From contig NC_077240.1 in assembly GCF_947179165.1 (NCBI RefSeq), forward strand, positions 44,219,501-44,283,500: a DNA stretch of 64,000 nt, read 5' to 3'. The position numbers and the translations under genes were made by a program. The stretch is from Solanum dulcamara. Lineage: Eukaryota > Streptophyta > Magnoliopsida > Solanales > Solanaceae. Below the pieces are notes generated by a model. That model did no database searches and was not told the origin of the DNA. It saw nothing but the letters and a program-made list of their open reading frames with translations. Each line of letters begins with the position of its first letter. Position 1 is the stretch's first letter. This document shows, piece after piece, positions 1 to 11,995 of the stretch.

Positions 1-112
<112 letters not shown>

Positions 113-118
113 TTATTC

Positions 119-940
119 TTATTTTTGCCTTGGTAATGGATGAGCTGACATGGTCTATTCAGAAGGAGGTTTCTTGGTGTATACTATTTTGCGGAAAACA
201 TAGTTTTGATTGATGAGAGTCGGGACGGAGTTAATGATAGGTTGGAGCTTTGGAGTCCTAATTGTTCCTATTGAGTAGGACAAAAATAGAATACTAGGAG
301 TGCAAATTTAGTTTTGCGATGGATGAAGAGGGCAGGGAAGTGCGGCTTGCCACCCAACCTATCCCCAAGATAGAAAGGTTTAAATATTTTGGATCCATCA
401 TCTAGAGCATTGGGGACATCGATGTGATGTCATGCACCGTATTGGGGCATCATGTTAAAATGGAGGCTAGCCTCTGGAGTCCTGTGTGATAAGAAAGTAC
501 CATCTAAACTTAAAGGTAAGTTCTAAAAAATGGTGGTTAGACTAGCATTGTTATATGGAGTGGAGTGCTGGCTTGTAAAGAACTCTTATGTTCAGAAGAT
601 GCATATTACGGAGATGAAGATGTTGAGATAGATGTGTGGACACACTAGGAATGATAATATCAGGAATGAGTTTATTCGAGAGAAGGTGGGAGTGGCATTT
701 ATGGTTGATAAGATGAAAGAAGCGAGACTGAGATAGTTTTGGGCATTTGTAGAGGAGGGGTATCAACGCCCAGTTAGGAGATGCGAGCGGTGGGATTTGG
801 GGCCTATGCAGAGGTCTAGGGGTAGACCGAAAAAGTATTGGAGCAAGGTGATTAGACAAGATATGACGCTACTCCATATTACCAAGGACATGACCTTAGT
901 TAGAAAAGAGTAGAGGTCGCGGATTAGGATAGAAGACTAG
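119..940 (+). pseudogene. decayed RTE-like LINE reverse transcriptase, 3' part
   Basis: The sequence aligns by eye with the better preserved LINE at 39628-40460. It begins inside the RT palm (FALVMD-like, then FAEN-IVLID where the active form has F-x-DD) and runs through the conserved C-terminal block with RNE, REKVGVA, RRCER and SRGRPKKYW-like words to a TAG at 938-940. Frameshifts and stops are frequent and both RT catalytic aspartates are lost (D to E, D to N), so it is non-functional. The 5' end is truncated and abuts the (GTT)n run, as expected of an incomplete LINE insertion. The open frame on the opposite strand here is a shadow. Confidence 0.8.
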
Positions 941-1290
941 TAGGGATAGAATGGTGTCTTGTCGTGTGTTGATTTAGGGTGGTCGTAGGTTTAGGAGTGT
1001 ATTTATAATTGTGTTGCTATTGCCTTTGATTATCGCAGTACTTTGCTATAATTATAGTTATAGTTATTATTTATGTCTTGTAAATTTTGTATTGCATTTT
1101 ATTTTTATATATTTATATTTATTTTATTATTTATTATTTATTTTTATTTTTTTTTATTTAGAGATAAGAGGGCCCTATGGAGCATGTGGTCATAAATCCA
1201 TAATAGAGTCTGACCCGCCTCGACTGGCAGCTGCGCTTCTTATTCATTTGTGGGTCTGGACCCTACGGGCCGGCCGGCCCTGACCGTTTA
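941..1290. other. no gene: T-rich LINE 3' UTR-like stretch, then GC-rich unique sequence
   Basis: 941-1160 is T-rich and could be the decayed 3' UTR of the preceding LINE, though the conserved LINE 3' end word is not visible. From about 1160 composition changes abruptly to GC-rich unique sequence ending in the target site of the gypsy element at 1291. The same sequence type resumes at 11996, so this is the left half of the pre-insertion locus. Confidence 0.5.
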
Positions 1291-4200
1291 TGTTACACCC
1301 CGTACTTTTGTACCTTGGAAGGTTCTTAAATTTTTGAAAGGATTCTTAAGTTTCTTAAAGCTTCTCAGAAGTTACCATGGGAGCCGGATAGTCCATAACG
1401 CTATCAAACAACTCTAAGGAAGAGAGAATGTGACACCTCATGATAGGGAAGATTGGAAATAGCATTGTAAGAATCTGGAAGAAGTTGGTGACCAAATAAT
1501 GAGTCATAGGACTTGACTTACTTACGTAAACTACCAACTTGGAAATATTACATACTTAAGCTACTGGAGTACATACCAAGCTTATGTAGCAAGGATTACA
1601 TAGGTTCATAAAGTAAGATGAGATTACGAATCCACGAGGGGGAGAAGAGAGTGCCATGTGGCAGCATAAGAGAGTGCCATGTGGAAGCATGAGATAGTGC
1701 CACATGGAAGAAGATGGATCAAGGGTGGTGGAACCCTCCCCCACATGCCACGTGGCAGCCGATGATTGGAGAAAAGAGGTGTATTGGCCCAATGAAGGCT
1801 TGACACGTGTCACCACTTAGGGCTTGACATGTGTTACCACTTAGGGGTTGACATGTGTCACCCACTTAGGTGGCCTATATATATGTCTTATGACTTATTA
1901 AAATTCCATACTTATCTAAAAAATTCAAGAACAAGAAAGAAGAGAAGAGAAGAAAGTAAAGAGGGAGAGAGCCACAGTTTTGAAAGGAAAGAAAAGGTGA
2001 GTTCTTTGATTTTGCTCCGTGAATTAATTATCTAGGGTATAACATGATGTTATGAAGGTGTTAGTAATAAAAATTTATGGTTTGGAGCAGCCGAAAATAT
2101 TAGCAAACAGCCACGAAGTTTTAGGCGCGCTAAAGGAACTTCCGAGGCAAGTTTCGATGAGTTTGATGAGTTTCGAGCAAGGTAAGGGATTCCCTTTCAA
2201 ATTGGAGTTTATTATGTTTTTATGAGGTATATTACATGTATTAAATAAGGTTGGAAGTGGAAAAATTGCATAAGGATGCTTGAAGTTAGAAATAAAGTAA
2301 ATTGAAGTGGTTGTAGCTAAATCGAAGTCGAGTAGTGTATTATCATTGTGGTGATGCGGGTGCAGATGGTTGGGTTGTGTGTTGAAGGACTTTAAAGTAT
2401 TTTAAAAATGGTGTGGGTGTTTCTGGTTGCAGCCACACTACCCTCCGTTTGGTATGGTTAAAGATTTTGTGAAATAAAGATTAAAAATGTTATTTTTGTA
2501 TCGTAGTTTTGAGCTAGTTGTTTGGAGTTGTATTGTGTAATGTTGAGGTGGTTTACTTTTATATATGATGCTGTTTGTTGTTGTTGGTATGGTTATTGAC
2601 ACTGTCACCGAGTTGAAATCTCGGGATATTGAAGTTACAGGGGAAATGCTGCCCGATTTTCGGTAGCATCGGAACTAGTAACAAACTAGTCGAGAGTAAT
2701 GGATAAGGAAATGACTCCTATTAGTACTTGGTTGTAGAGTGGGATATTGGAAAGTGAAATGCTATTAATCTTAGTATTAATTTCATGTCAAATAGGTTAA
2801 GGAGGTATCACGGCAAGCCGGATTTTAATTAATCTCGAAAAAGGTATGTGAAGCTATCCTTCTTTTCTTTTGGCATGTCTTAGACTTAAGTGATTAATAT
2901 ACAAAATGTGGGGATAATTCCATTCATAGAACCCCAAGTATGACTAATAATTCTTATTCTCTTCTCGATGGTAGAATTCCTATATTAGTTGAGTTATTGC
3001 CTCTCAAGGCTTCTATATGATGGAGAGTAGTAAGTATGTGAAGTTATCTCCTTTCTCTTGGCATGTTTTGGCATAAGTACGTAGATCTACCTTTCTTTCC
3101 TTTTGATATGTCTTTGATATAAGTGTGGTTCTATGATGGTAAGTTAATGCGGTTATGATACCGAGCCCATGACGGGCCGGGTATGATATATGTAAATGAT
3201 GACTCCTTGAGGAAAAGTAGAGGCTACGTAAAACTTATTCTTTCTCTTCCTTTGGCATGTCCTAATTGTAAGTAAAGTGTGATACGAACTCTAGGGTAAC
3301 TCCATTTTTAAGTCCTAAATGTAACCCGTATCTCTTATTCACTTCTGAATGTCAAACTCTTGTAGTAAGTTGAACTACTTTCCTTGAACTCCATAGGTTG
3401 AGAAGTAATGGATGCACAAGCTCCTAGTCCTAAGGACTATGTGACGACAGGTATCCCTGATTCTATGAACTGTTAGTATTACTTTAGTACATGTCTAGGG
3501 TCCCTGAGGTCCTAAGTGATATAGGCCTCAATGGCATTTACAAGGCACTCGAGATGGCTACACTACTATTCTGGTCCTCGGACGATAGATTAATCTTCTT
3601 ACATTGTCAAGTCTCTGATAATGATTTAGATTGTATATGGTTACTCACTACTTTATTTGTGTATACTGTAATACATCTTTCATCGAGTTCTGAGCTGGCT
3701 ATAATATAATTATTATTATATGGTATATGGATTGTGCCGATCCTTCCTCGATATTATTATATGATATGTGGATCAGACCGAACGTTCCTCAACATTACTA
3801 TATGATACGTGGATCAGACCGAACGTTCCTCGGTATTAGTACATGATATGTGGATCAGACCGTCATTTCTCGGTATTATTATATAATGTGCAGATTGGGT
3901 CGTACGTTCCTCAGCATGTACTTACTATATACATGGATCGGCCTGTACATTCCACAACTCTAATAATATATATGTGCTTATGATGACAGAATGATGTAGA
4001 TGGTACATCGAGTCCTCTAACGCACTAGGCACAGTAAGTGATGGTAACATGTATGACTTTCTTTTATACGATGTGAGTACGGTAAATGGTTAAATGTTAT
4101 ACTTGCCCCCTGCATCCCTACGCCAACTGTAATTTCCTTATGATGTCTATGCTTTACATACTCAGTCCATATGTCATACTGACCCCCCTTTTTCGAGGGG

Positions 4201-4600
4201 GATGTGTTCATGCCCGTATGTACAGATACACACCTTGGGGATCCGTCAGTATAGGAGTTCCACTCAGTAGCTCAGAAGCGCTCCATTATGCCGGAGCCTA
4301 GTTTTGGTATTAACCCTCGATGTATATATTTATTTGTTCACGGGTATAGCGGGGCTTTGTCCCGCCTTATGTCAATGTTCTTACTCTTAGAGGTCTGTGG
4401 ACATGTATGTGGGTTGTGTATGGATTGTATATGCATATATATATAGTGGTGCCTATGATAAGTCTCGCCGGCTTATATGTTATCCTGCCTGTTGATGTGC
4501 TATAACTTAAACAGGGGGCAAATTTACTTACAGATAGCAGGGATATACGCAAGTGCCCAATTCGGGTACCCGTCACAGCCTACGGGATTGGATCATGATA
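1291..4600 (+). mobile_element. 5' LTR of gypsy element D
   Basis: This 3310-bp LTR starts TGTTACACCCC, ends in a decayed TGACA (TGATA), and repeats at 8619-11990. A 165-bp piece compared by eye is about 93% identical to the other copy. It is flanked by GTTTA (1286-1290), matching ATTTA after the 3' LTR at four of five positions. U3 contains CACGTG-type words and three tandem copies of a 24-bp unit before a TATA box. It lacks the 63-bp expansion near the start of the 3' LTR and the long (AT)n found there. Small frames inside it are not genes. Confidence 0.93.
1670..1884 (+). promoter_or_regulatory. G-box-like repeats and TATA box in the U3 of element D
   Basis: Near 1672-1705, GTGCCATGTGGAAGCAT-like words repeat about every 30 bases. 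CCACGTGG lies near 1748. About 1798-1870 holds three tandem copies of a unit with TTGACACGTGTCACC or its T-substituted form, and TATATATAT lies at 1876-1884. ACGTG palindromes are the core of plant G-box/ABRE sites bound by bZIP and bHLH factors. That these drive the LTR is inference from position. Confidence 0.6.
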
Positions 4601-4603
4601 AAA

Positions 4604-4617
4604 GTGGTATCAGAGCG
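4604..4617 (+). other. primer binding site (initiator tRNA-Met type), element D
   Basis: TGGTATCAGAGC lies three to four bases after the 5' LTR, the standard primer binding site complementary to the 3' end of plant initiator tRNA-Met. The match is intact, unlike the decayed sites in elements B and C. Confidence 0.9.
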
Positions 4618-7435
4618 GTCTTTCCTTAGAATGTCTAAAGACCTTGTCTAGTAGAGTCTTGTTTATCGGTGTATTGTGCACCACATCTATAAATAAGAGG
4701 CTACAAGATGTTTAGGATGTTATCTTCCTTTCTTGTCTTAGATCATGTAATAGATCCCAGCCATAGGAAATGAAATTCCTTTTTTTACTAACCTTTGGTT
4801 TTCGTTGAAGAATGACATCGACAGGAGAAAGTGACGAATGATATTGGAAGCTACACAGTATATAGGTAAGTAATGGTGTGAAAGAGGAATGCTGGATAAG
4901 GTAAGAAGATTGAAATATGATTGAAATTTAAAGTTGAAAATTGAAGGGAAAAGTAGACAGGAAAGTGTAATGGGTGCAGTTCGAGTTGGACATCTGACGT
5001 AAGTCCATCATTTTATACTGTGGTTTATATTGGGCGCCCTGTATAGCTGTGATGTAAATATATATATATTGGCCCTGTGAGGCGTTATGGCTATGATACG
5101 ATATAATAAGGATGTATATATATATGTTGGCCTTGCATGGCATTGTTGGTATTTTCTGCGTGCAGGTTTGGAGATAGTGAGGAATATAAAGGAAACTCTG
5201 CCGAAATTTTCTAGGAAATAGAAAGAGAATTAGATATAAGGTTTTAATATATGTTGAGAGATCGTATCCACGGTAACGATAAGATTCGACTAAACTAGGA
5301 GTACAACTGACTTTGGGAAATAAGTTAATTGCGGTATGGGTGGTAATTAGAAGGTCAATACTGATATAGTAAGAAGAATGTGATGGATATGAATGTCTTA
5401 AGATGGCTTGTGAGGTATTAAGGATGAGAATGATGAGGAAGGATAAAGGATTAAGTACGCTTACTCCACCAGGTGAAATTAACTCAGAGTAAGAGTTGTG
5501 AATAAAGGTTAAGAAATATTACCCTCCGGGATTGACCATGAGATGAATATAGTGTGAATATAATGAGGATCATCATGGAAGTACATAGAGCCTAGTAAAG
5601 AAGTAACTAAAGAATGTGATTGTGAGTAAGATTAGGAGTTAGCATTGGGTACACGACAAGGATGAAAGCTCATGAAGCAGAAAGGGGTATTGTGTATATG
5701 TACCTCCACTTTGGAAAATAGTGGGATCCCTCGAAGATATGGAATAGAAATTGCAAAACAACTGAGGCATTGTGAAATTATCAAAGGAACAAGTAGTATC
5801 CATTAGAAAGAAAAATATGATAAATAAAATATGAGACATGTGTCATCAGAGTATAAGTGCCCTGAATGGAAAATCGGACACGATTATAAGCACAAGTGAC
5901 GTATTGATTGGGATGAATGAAATATGACTTCGGCTAAACTACTACATTAGTTATATGACTCGAGTACCAGTACTTAGACTAGATTGGGTACTAGTTATTG
6001 AGGATTCTGAGCACCCCATAGTTATATTAAGGTTTCTTACAAGGGCAACCTAAAGTATAGATGAGTTAACATAAGGTGTAGACATGGTGCAGTGTGTCAA
6101 ATGTGTTGGAACAAAATCATATGAGTATGAACAGTTGAAAATAAACAGAGGATGACATGGGTACACCCTAAAGGGGGGAAGTGGACAAAAGAAATACAAG
6201 CGTGAAAGGAAATCAACTAACACTGTCACATGTTGACAAGACTGCTTAAATTTCAAGAGAGATCCCATACCGGCACGAGTTAGCAAGAGCTCAAGGCCAA
6301 TAATAAATAGATAGAAGTCGCGGTATCTGAGACCATGCGAAGAATCATGGGTGCCTACAAAAAAGGGTGAATATGATAAGAGAGTAGGACTGAGAAAACT
6401 AAGGGCCGTGAAAAGGGTAGTAGGGTCGTGTTTGAGTAAAGTTTAAGATATGGAAACAATGTCACTGATATCGAGACATATAAGTAGCAAAGAGAATAGA
6501 AAATCCCCTACGGTAGGAAATGAGGAGACCAAAGAGTACGTAAAGGAAGAAAAGAAAGAAGTAGGACAAAATAGCGTTAGCACGAGCAAGTCCTAGTGTG
6601 AAGTCGATATGTAAAGCAAGATGGTACGGGAGATGAAAAGACTGTGTTTACCTCATACCAGTGGTATAAGAGTAGTTGTGCAACCTACGAATAGTTATAT
6701 ACAACATAAGACCAAGCAGAGGAATACATGATGAAAAAGAGTTATGATATTTTAGAGATGTTATAGAGCAATACGAAGAGAAGTTAAATCAAATGGCCAA
6801 AAAGGACACAGTCATGGTTGAATTAGAAATCTACCCCAACACCGATTGAAAGAGAGAAGAAAACAGGGAAAGGCAAAACATGAAGTCTAGCAAGAAGACG
6901 CTAAGGTAAATCTTGGACTAAGATGAGTGCCTTCACATATTATTGCAAGGATGGCAATGGAATGTGACACGAGGACTTCCCGGGGGTCACCTATCCTAGT
7001 ACTACTCTCGCCCAAGCATGTTTAACTTCGGAATTTTGGTGAGATCTGGTACGTTAGTGCTGTCATGATCTCACGAGATGGGAGAATCCGAACTAGTAGC
7101 GAAGCAACGACACGAGATTATGTATCTAGAGTGTTATAAGTTACGATAAGGGAATTGTAAAAGAGCTTAAGCAAAATAAGCAGGATTAGCCGATTACTAA
7201 CAGATGGCGTACTTGTATGCCACAGTTCTTCAACATAATACCTGTTAATGATAAGGAAAACCACAAAACGGCTATACAGGTTATTGTGTGAGGGGACTTA
7301 AGTACAACTTGGTAGCCAACTTTAATGGGAAAAAAGCAAAACCCAAAAGGCGAGGGTACTAGTTAATGTCATCTAAAGAAGGCAAGAAGTAATATACGAG
7401 GTCGAAGATTCCATAATACGACCTTGGCTACAAGA
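4618..7435 (+). mobile_element. internal region of element D lacking recognisable gag, protease and RT
   Basis: About 2.8 kb between the primer site and the integrase remnant. In all frames I see no gag, zinc knuckle, protease D-S/T/P-G motif or RT core, only short broken frames. Two imperfect copies of a 40-70 bp AT-rich block with a GGCC-TGTG-GGC-like word occur near 5056-5096 and 5114-5154, followed by a TGCAG acceptor-like site near 5160. The antisense 5S-derived block sits at 6959-7076. Either coding sequence has decayed beyond recognition or this is a non-autonomous family that depends on a relative for proteins. Confidence 0.6.
6959..7076 (-). pseudogene. 5S rRNA-derived sequence embedded in an LTR retrotransposon
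   Basis: Read on the minus strand, this 118-base block matches plant 5S rRNA along its full length, roughly 80-85% by eye. The internal polymerase III promoter is the best preserved part. The A box reads AGTTAAACATGCTTGGGC, with two changes. The intermediate element GAGTAGTACTAGGAT is intact. The C box has one G-to-A change and one missing base in the CCCCCTGGGAAG stretch. Most differences are C/T or G/A transitions, as expected of methylated repeat DNA. The ends are the most degenerate parts. It lies antisense to the gypsy element, between its non-coding region and integrase remnant. Known Cassandra elements carry 5S sequence in their LTRs; here it is internal. It is too diverged to be a normal functional 5S gene, and transcription cannot be judged. 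Confidence 0.85.
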
Positions 7436-8601
7436 CTCACTTTGCACTCCCTGGACAGATAATTCTATATGGAATGTTATCCGCAGATTAACAATATCAG
7501 CCCATGTTCCTTCAATCAAGGACTACCTGTCCAGTCGAGATTGTGTAAAATTATAGGTCAAGTGGGTGGTGAAACTTTACGGAGTTCCAATAGCTATTAT
7601 CCTAGATGAAGAAGCCCAAGTTACATTTAACTACTGAAGATCAGTTTATGAAGAGATTGGGAAGACAGATAGGTCTTCGTACACCATTTTACCCTCAAAC
7701 TAATGGATAGACTAAGCTTACTAGCTAAACGTTAGATGATATATTGCAGGCCTATACGGTTGACTCCAAAGGTAGCTCGGATAATTGTCTACCACCTGTC
7801 AAAAGTACTTATGATATTAACTATCATTCTAGTATCCAGATGGCCCCGTATGAGACTTGGTATGGCGGACAGTGTAGGTCTCCAATTGATTGGTTTTATT
7901 GTAGTAAAACATGACTAATATGCCCAAATGAGATTCAATAAGTGGTGTAGAAAGTGAAGCTTATTCGGGAGAGATTATTAGCATCTCCGAGTTGACAGAA
8001 GTCATACACGAATAATCGACGTCGATCTCTAGAGTTTCAAGTTATAATTAAGCACTCTCAAAAGTGTTATCCACATAGAAAGTGATGAGAGACGGCATAA
8101 AAGAGGACCTTAGTCCGAGATGTATTGGCTCTTATCAGACTCTCCATCGAATAGGCAAGGTTGCCTGCGAGTTGGACTTACCGGTGGATCCGGAAGCAAT
8201 ACATCCAGTCTTCCAAGTATCAATGCTTCACAAGTGTGTTGGTGATCCATCCTGAGTATATTCTGCAGAGGATATCTAGGTCACAGAGGAGTTATCCTAT
8301 GAGAAGCAACTGGTCGCCATCCTAGATCAGCGGAGTAGGGGGTGGTAAACTAAGGACGTAGCTTACATCAAGGTATTGTAGAGAAACGAGATTCATGAAG
8401 AAATGACCTGGGGAGATGAAAGGGAAATGAAGCACAAGTATCCATACCTATTCTCTACATCTACAGGTAATCCCAACCTTTGGAACTCTGATGTTGATTG
8501 CTCGATGAAAGTATGTGTTATTGCAATGAAACAGAGAAACTCTCTATATAGTCGGTATAAGATCATGAGGAGGGTTTTGGTTCACATTTGAGGACGAATG
8601 T
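7436..8601 (+). pseudogene. gypsy integrase C-terminal half and chromodomain remnant, element D
   Basis: Broken frames read, in order, the integrase core tail (LYGVPIAIILDEE-like, where active copies have SDR), a decayed HPQTDGQ-like block, LDDIL, YHSSIQMAPYE and C-R-SPIDWF, then the C-terminal part and a chromodomain (ILDQR-R-L-TKDVAYIKV, then TWGDEREMKHKYPYLF near 8403-8460). A C-terminal chromodomain is the hallmark of chromoviruses and tethers integration to marked chromatin. Several frameshifts and stops make it inactive. The upstream zinc-binding HHCC region is not visible. Confidence 0.8.
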
Positions 8602-8618
8602 TCTAAAGGGGGGAAGGA
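8602..8618 (+). other. polypurine tract, element D
   Basis: A purine-rich run, AAAGGGGGGAAGGA, ends exactly where the 3' LTR begins. It is the expected plus-strand primer site and fixes the orientation as plus. Confidence 0.9.
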
Positions 8619-9257
8619 TGTTACACCCCATACTTTTGTACCTTGGAAGGTTCTTAAGCTTCTTAAGGTTCTTAAGCTTCTTAAGCTTCTTAAGTATCTT
8701 GAAAGGTTCTTAAATTTTTGAAAGGATTCTTAAGTTTCTTAAAGCTTCTCAGAAGTTACCATGGGAGTTGGATAGTCCATAACGCTATCAAACAACTCTA
8801 AGGAAGAGAGAATGTGACACCTCATGATAGGGAAGATTGGAAATAGCATTGTAAGAATCCGAAAGAAGTTGGAGACCAAATAATGAGTCGTAGGACTCGA
8901 CTTACTTACATAAAATACCAACTTGGAAATCTTACATACTTAAGCTACTGGAGTACATACCAAGCTTATATAGCAAGGATTATCTAGGTTCATAAAGTAA
9001 GATGAGATTATGAATCCACGAGGGGGAGAAGAGAGTGCCATATGGCAGCATGAGAGAGTGCCACGTGGAAGCATGAGATAGTGCCACATGGAAGAAGATG
9101 GATCAAGGGTGGTGGAACCCTCACCCACATGCCACGTGGCAGCCGATGATTGGAGAAAAGAGGTGTGTTGGCCCAATGAAGGCTTGATACATGTCACCAC
9201 TTAGGGCTTGACATGTGTTACCACTTAGGGGTTGACACGTGTCACCCCCTTAGGTGG

Positions 9258-9312
<55 letters not shown>

Positions 9313-11990
9313 TATGATTTATTAAAGTTCCATACTTATCTAGAAAATTCAAGAACAAGAAAGAAGAGAAGAGAAGAAACTACAGAGGGAGAGAGCCACT
9401 GTTTTGGAAGGAAAAAAAAGGTGAGTTCTTCGATTTTGCTCCGTAAATTAATTATCTAGGGTAAACCATGATGTTATGAAGGTGTTATTAATGAAAATGT
9501 ATGGTTTGGAGTATCCCAAATCATTAGCAAACAGCCATAAAGTTTTAGGCGCGCTAAAGGAACTTCCGAGGCAAGTTTCGACGAGTTTGACGAGTTTCGG
9601 GCAAGGTAAGGTCTCCCCTGTCAAATTGTAGTTTATGATGTTTTTATTAGGTATATTAAATATCTTAAATAAGGTTGGAAGTAAAAAAATTGCATAAGGA
9701 TGCTTGACGTTAGAAATAAACTAAATTGAAGTGGTTGTAGCTAAATTGAAGTCGACTAGTGGGTTGTCGTTGTGGTGCTGCGAGTGCATCTAGTTGGGTT
9801 ACATGTTGAAGGAATTTAAAGTGTTTTAAAAATGGTGTGTGTGCTTCTGGTTGCAGCCACACGACCCTCTATTTGGTATGGTTAAAGATTTTGTGCAATA
9901 AAGATTAAAAACTCTATTTTTGTATCATAGTTTTCAGCTAGTTGTTTGGAGTTGTATTGTATAATGTTGAGGTGGTTTACTTGTATATATGCTGCTGGTT
10001 TTTATTGTTGGTATGTTTGTTGAAACTGTGGCCGAGTGGATATCTCGGAGATGTTGAAGTTACAGGGGAAATGCTGCCTAATTTTTGGTAACATCGGAAC
10101 TAGTAACAAACTAGTCGAGGGTAATGGATAAGGAAATAACACCATTAGTACTTGGTTGTAGAGTGGGATATTGGAAAGTGAAATTCTATTAATCTTAGAA
10201 TTACTTTCATGTCAAATAAGTTAAGGAGGTATCAAGGCAAGTTCGATGTCAATTAATCCCGAAAAAGGTATATGAAGCTATCCTTGTTTTCTTTTGGCAT
10301 GTCTTAGCCTTAAGTGATTGATATACGAAATGTGGGGATAATTTCATTCATAGAACCCCAAGTATGACTCATAATTCTTATTCACTTCTCGATGGTAGAA
10401 TTCCTATACTTGTTGAGTTATTGCCTCTCAAGGCTTCTATATGATGGAGAGTAGTAAGTATGTGAAGTTATCTCCTTTCTCTTGGCATGTTTTGGCATAA
10501 GTACGTAGATCTACCCTTCTTTTTTTTGATATGTCTTTGACATAAGTGTGGTTCTATGATGGTAAGGTAATGCAATAATAAGGTTATGATACCGATCCCA
10601 TGACGGGCCGGGTACGATATATGTAAATGATGACTCCGTGAGGAAAAGTAGAGGCTAGGTAAAGCTTATTCTTTCTCTTCCTTTGGCATGTCCTAATTGT
10701 AAGTAAAGTGTGATACGAACTCTGGGGTAACTCTATTTTTAAGTCCTAAATGTAACTTGTATCTCTTATTCACTTCTGAATGTCAAACTCTCGTAGTAAG
10801 TTGAACTACTTTCCTTGAACTCCATAGGTTGAGAAGTACTGGATGCACAAGCTTCTTGTCCTAAGGACTATGTGACGAAAGGTATCCCTGATTCTATGAA
10901 TTGTTAGTATTACTTTAGTACATGTCTAGGGTCCCTGAGGTCCTAAGTGATATAGTCCTCAATGACATTTACAAGGCACTCGAGATGGCTACACTACTAT
11001 TCTGGTCCTCGGACGATAGCTTAATCTTCTTACATTGTCAAGTCTCTAATAATGATTTAGATTGTATATGGTTACTCACTACTTTATTCGTGTATACTAT
11101 AATACATCTTTCATCGAGTTCCGAGCTGGCTATAATATAATTATTATTATATGGTATATGGATTATGCCGATCCTTCCTCGGTATTATTATATGATATGT
11201 GGATCAGACTGAATGTTCCTCAACATTACTATATGATACGTGGATTGGACCGAACGTTCCTCGGCATTAGTACATGATATGTGGATCGGACCGTCATTTC
11301 TCGTCATTATTATATGATGTGCGGATTGGGTCGTATGTTCCTCAACATGTACTTACTATATACATGGATCGGCCTGTACATTCCACAACTCTAATAATAT
11401 ATATGTGCTTATGATTAAAGAATGATGTAGATGGTACACCGAGTCCCCTAACGGGCCGAGCACAGTACATTATGGTAATATATATGACTTTCTTTTATAC
11501 GATGGGAGTACGGTAAATGGTTAAATGTTATACTTGCCCCCTGCATCCCTACACTAACTGTAATTTCCTTATGATGTCTATGCTTTACATACTCAGTACA
11601 TATGTCGTACTGACCTCCCTTTCTAGGGGGCTTCGTCATGCCCGCAGGTACAGATATACACCTTGAGGATCCATCAGCGTAGGAGCCTAGTTTTTATATT
11701 AACCCTCGATGTATATATTTATTTATTCATGGATACAGCGGGGACCTTGTCCCGCCTTATGTTATTGTTCTTACTCTTAGAGGTCTGTGGACATGTATGT
11801 GGGTTGTGTATGGGTTGTATATGCATGTATGTACAGTGGTGCCTATGATAAGCCTCGTCGGCTTATATGTTATCATGCCTGTTGATGTGATATAACTTAA
11901 ACAGGGGACAGATTTACTTACAGATAGCAGGGATATACGCAAGTGCCCAGTTCGAACACCCGTCACGGCCTACGGGGTTGGGTCGTGACA
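8619..11990 (+). mobile_element. 3' LTR of gypsy element D
   Basis: This 3372-bp LTR runs from TGTTACACCCC to GTCGTGACA and is followed by ATTTA (11991-11995), paired with GTTTA at 1286-1290. Against the 5' LTR it carries an extra 63-bp run of TTCTTAAGC-type repeats near 8651-8713 and a long (AT)n at 9260-9310 directly before the usual TATA position. Confidence 0.93.
9260..9310. repeat. (AT)25 microsatellite in the 3' LTR only
   Basis: A pure run of about 25 AT units sits where the 5' LTR has only TATATATAT, at the presumed TATA box. It must have expanded after insertion, or contracted in the other LTR, because the two LTRs are made from one template. Confidence 0.95.
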
Positions 11991-11995
11991 ATTTA

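Noticed and set aside
551..859. Minus-strand frame of 102 codons near the window start
   Set aside because: It lies antisense to the decayed LINE RT and resembles the antisense shadow of the LINE copy at 40104-40391.
1556..1816. Paired small frames that recur in both LTRs of element D (also 8940-9200)
   Set aside because: Their similarity comes from LTR duplication. They lie in U3 promoter sequence and show no protein features.
6959..7076. A functional 5S rRNA gene
   Set aside because: The match is only about 80-85%, both ends are degenerate and one base is missing in the C box, so it is a derived sequence even though promoter elements survive.
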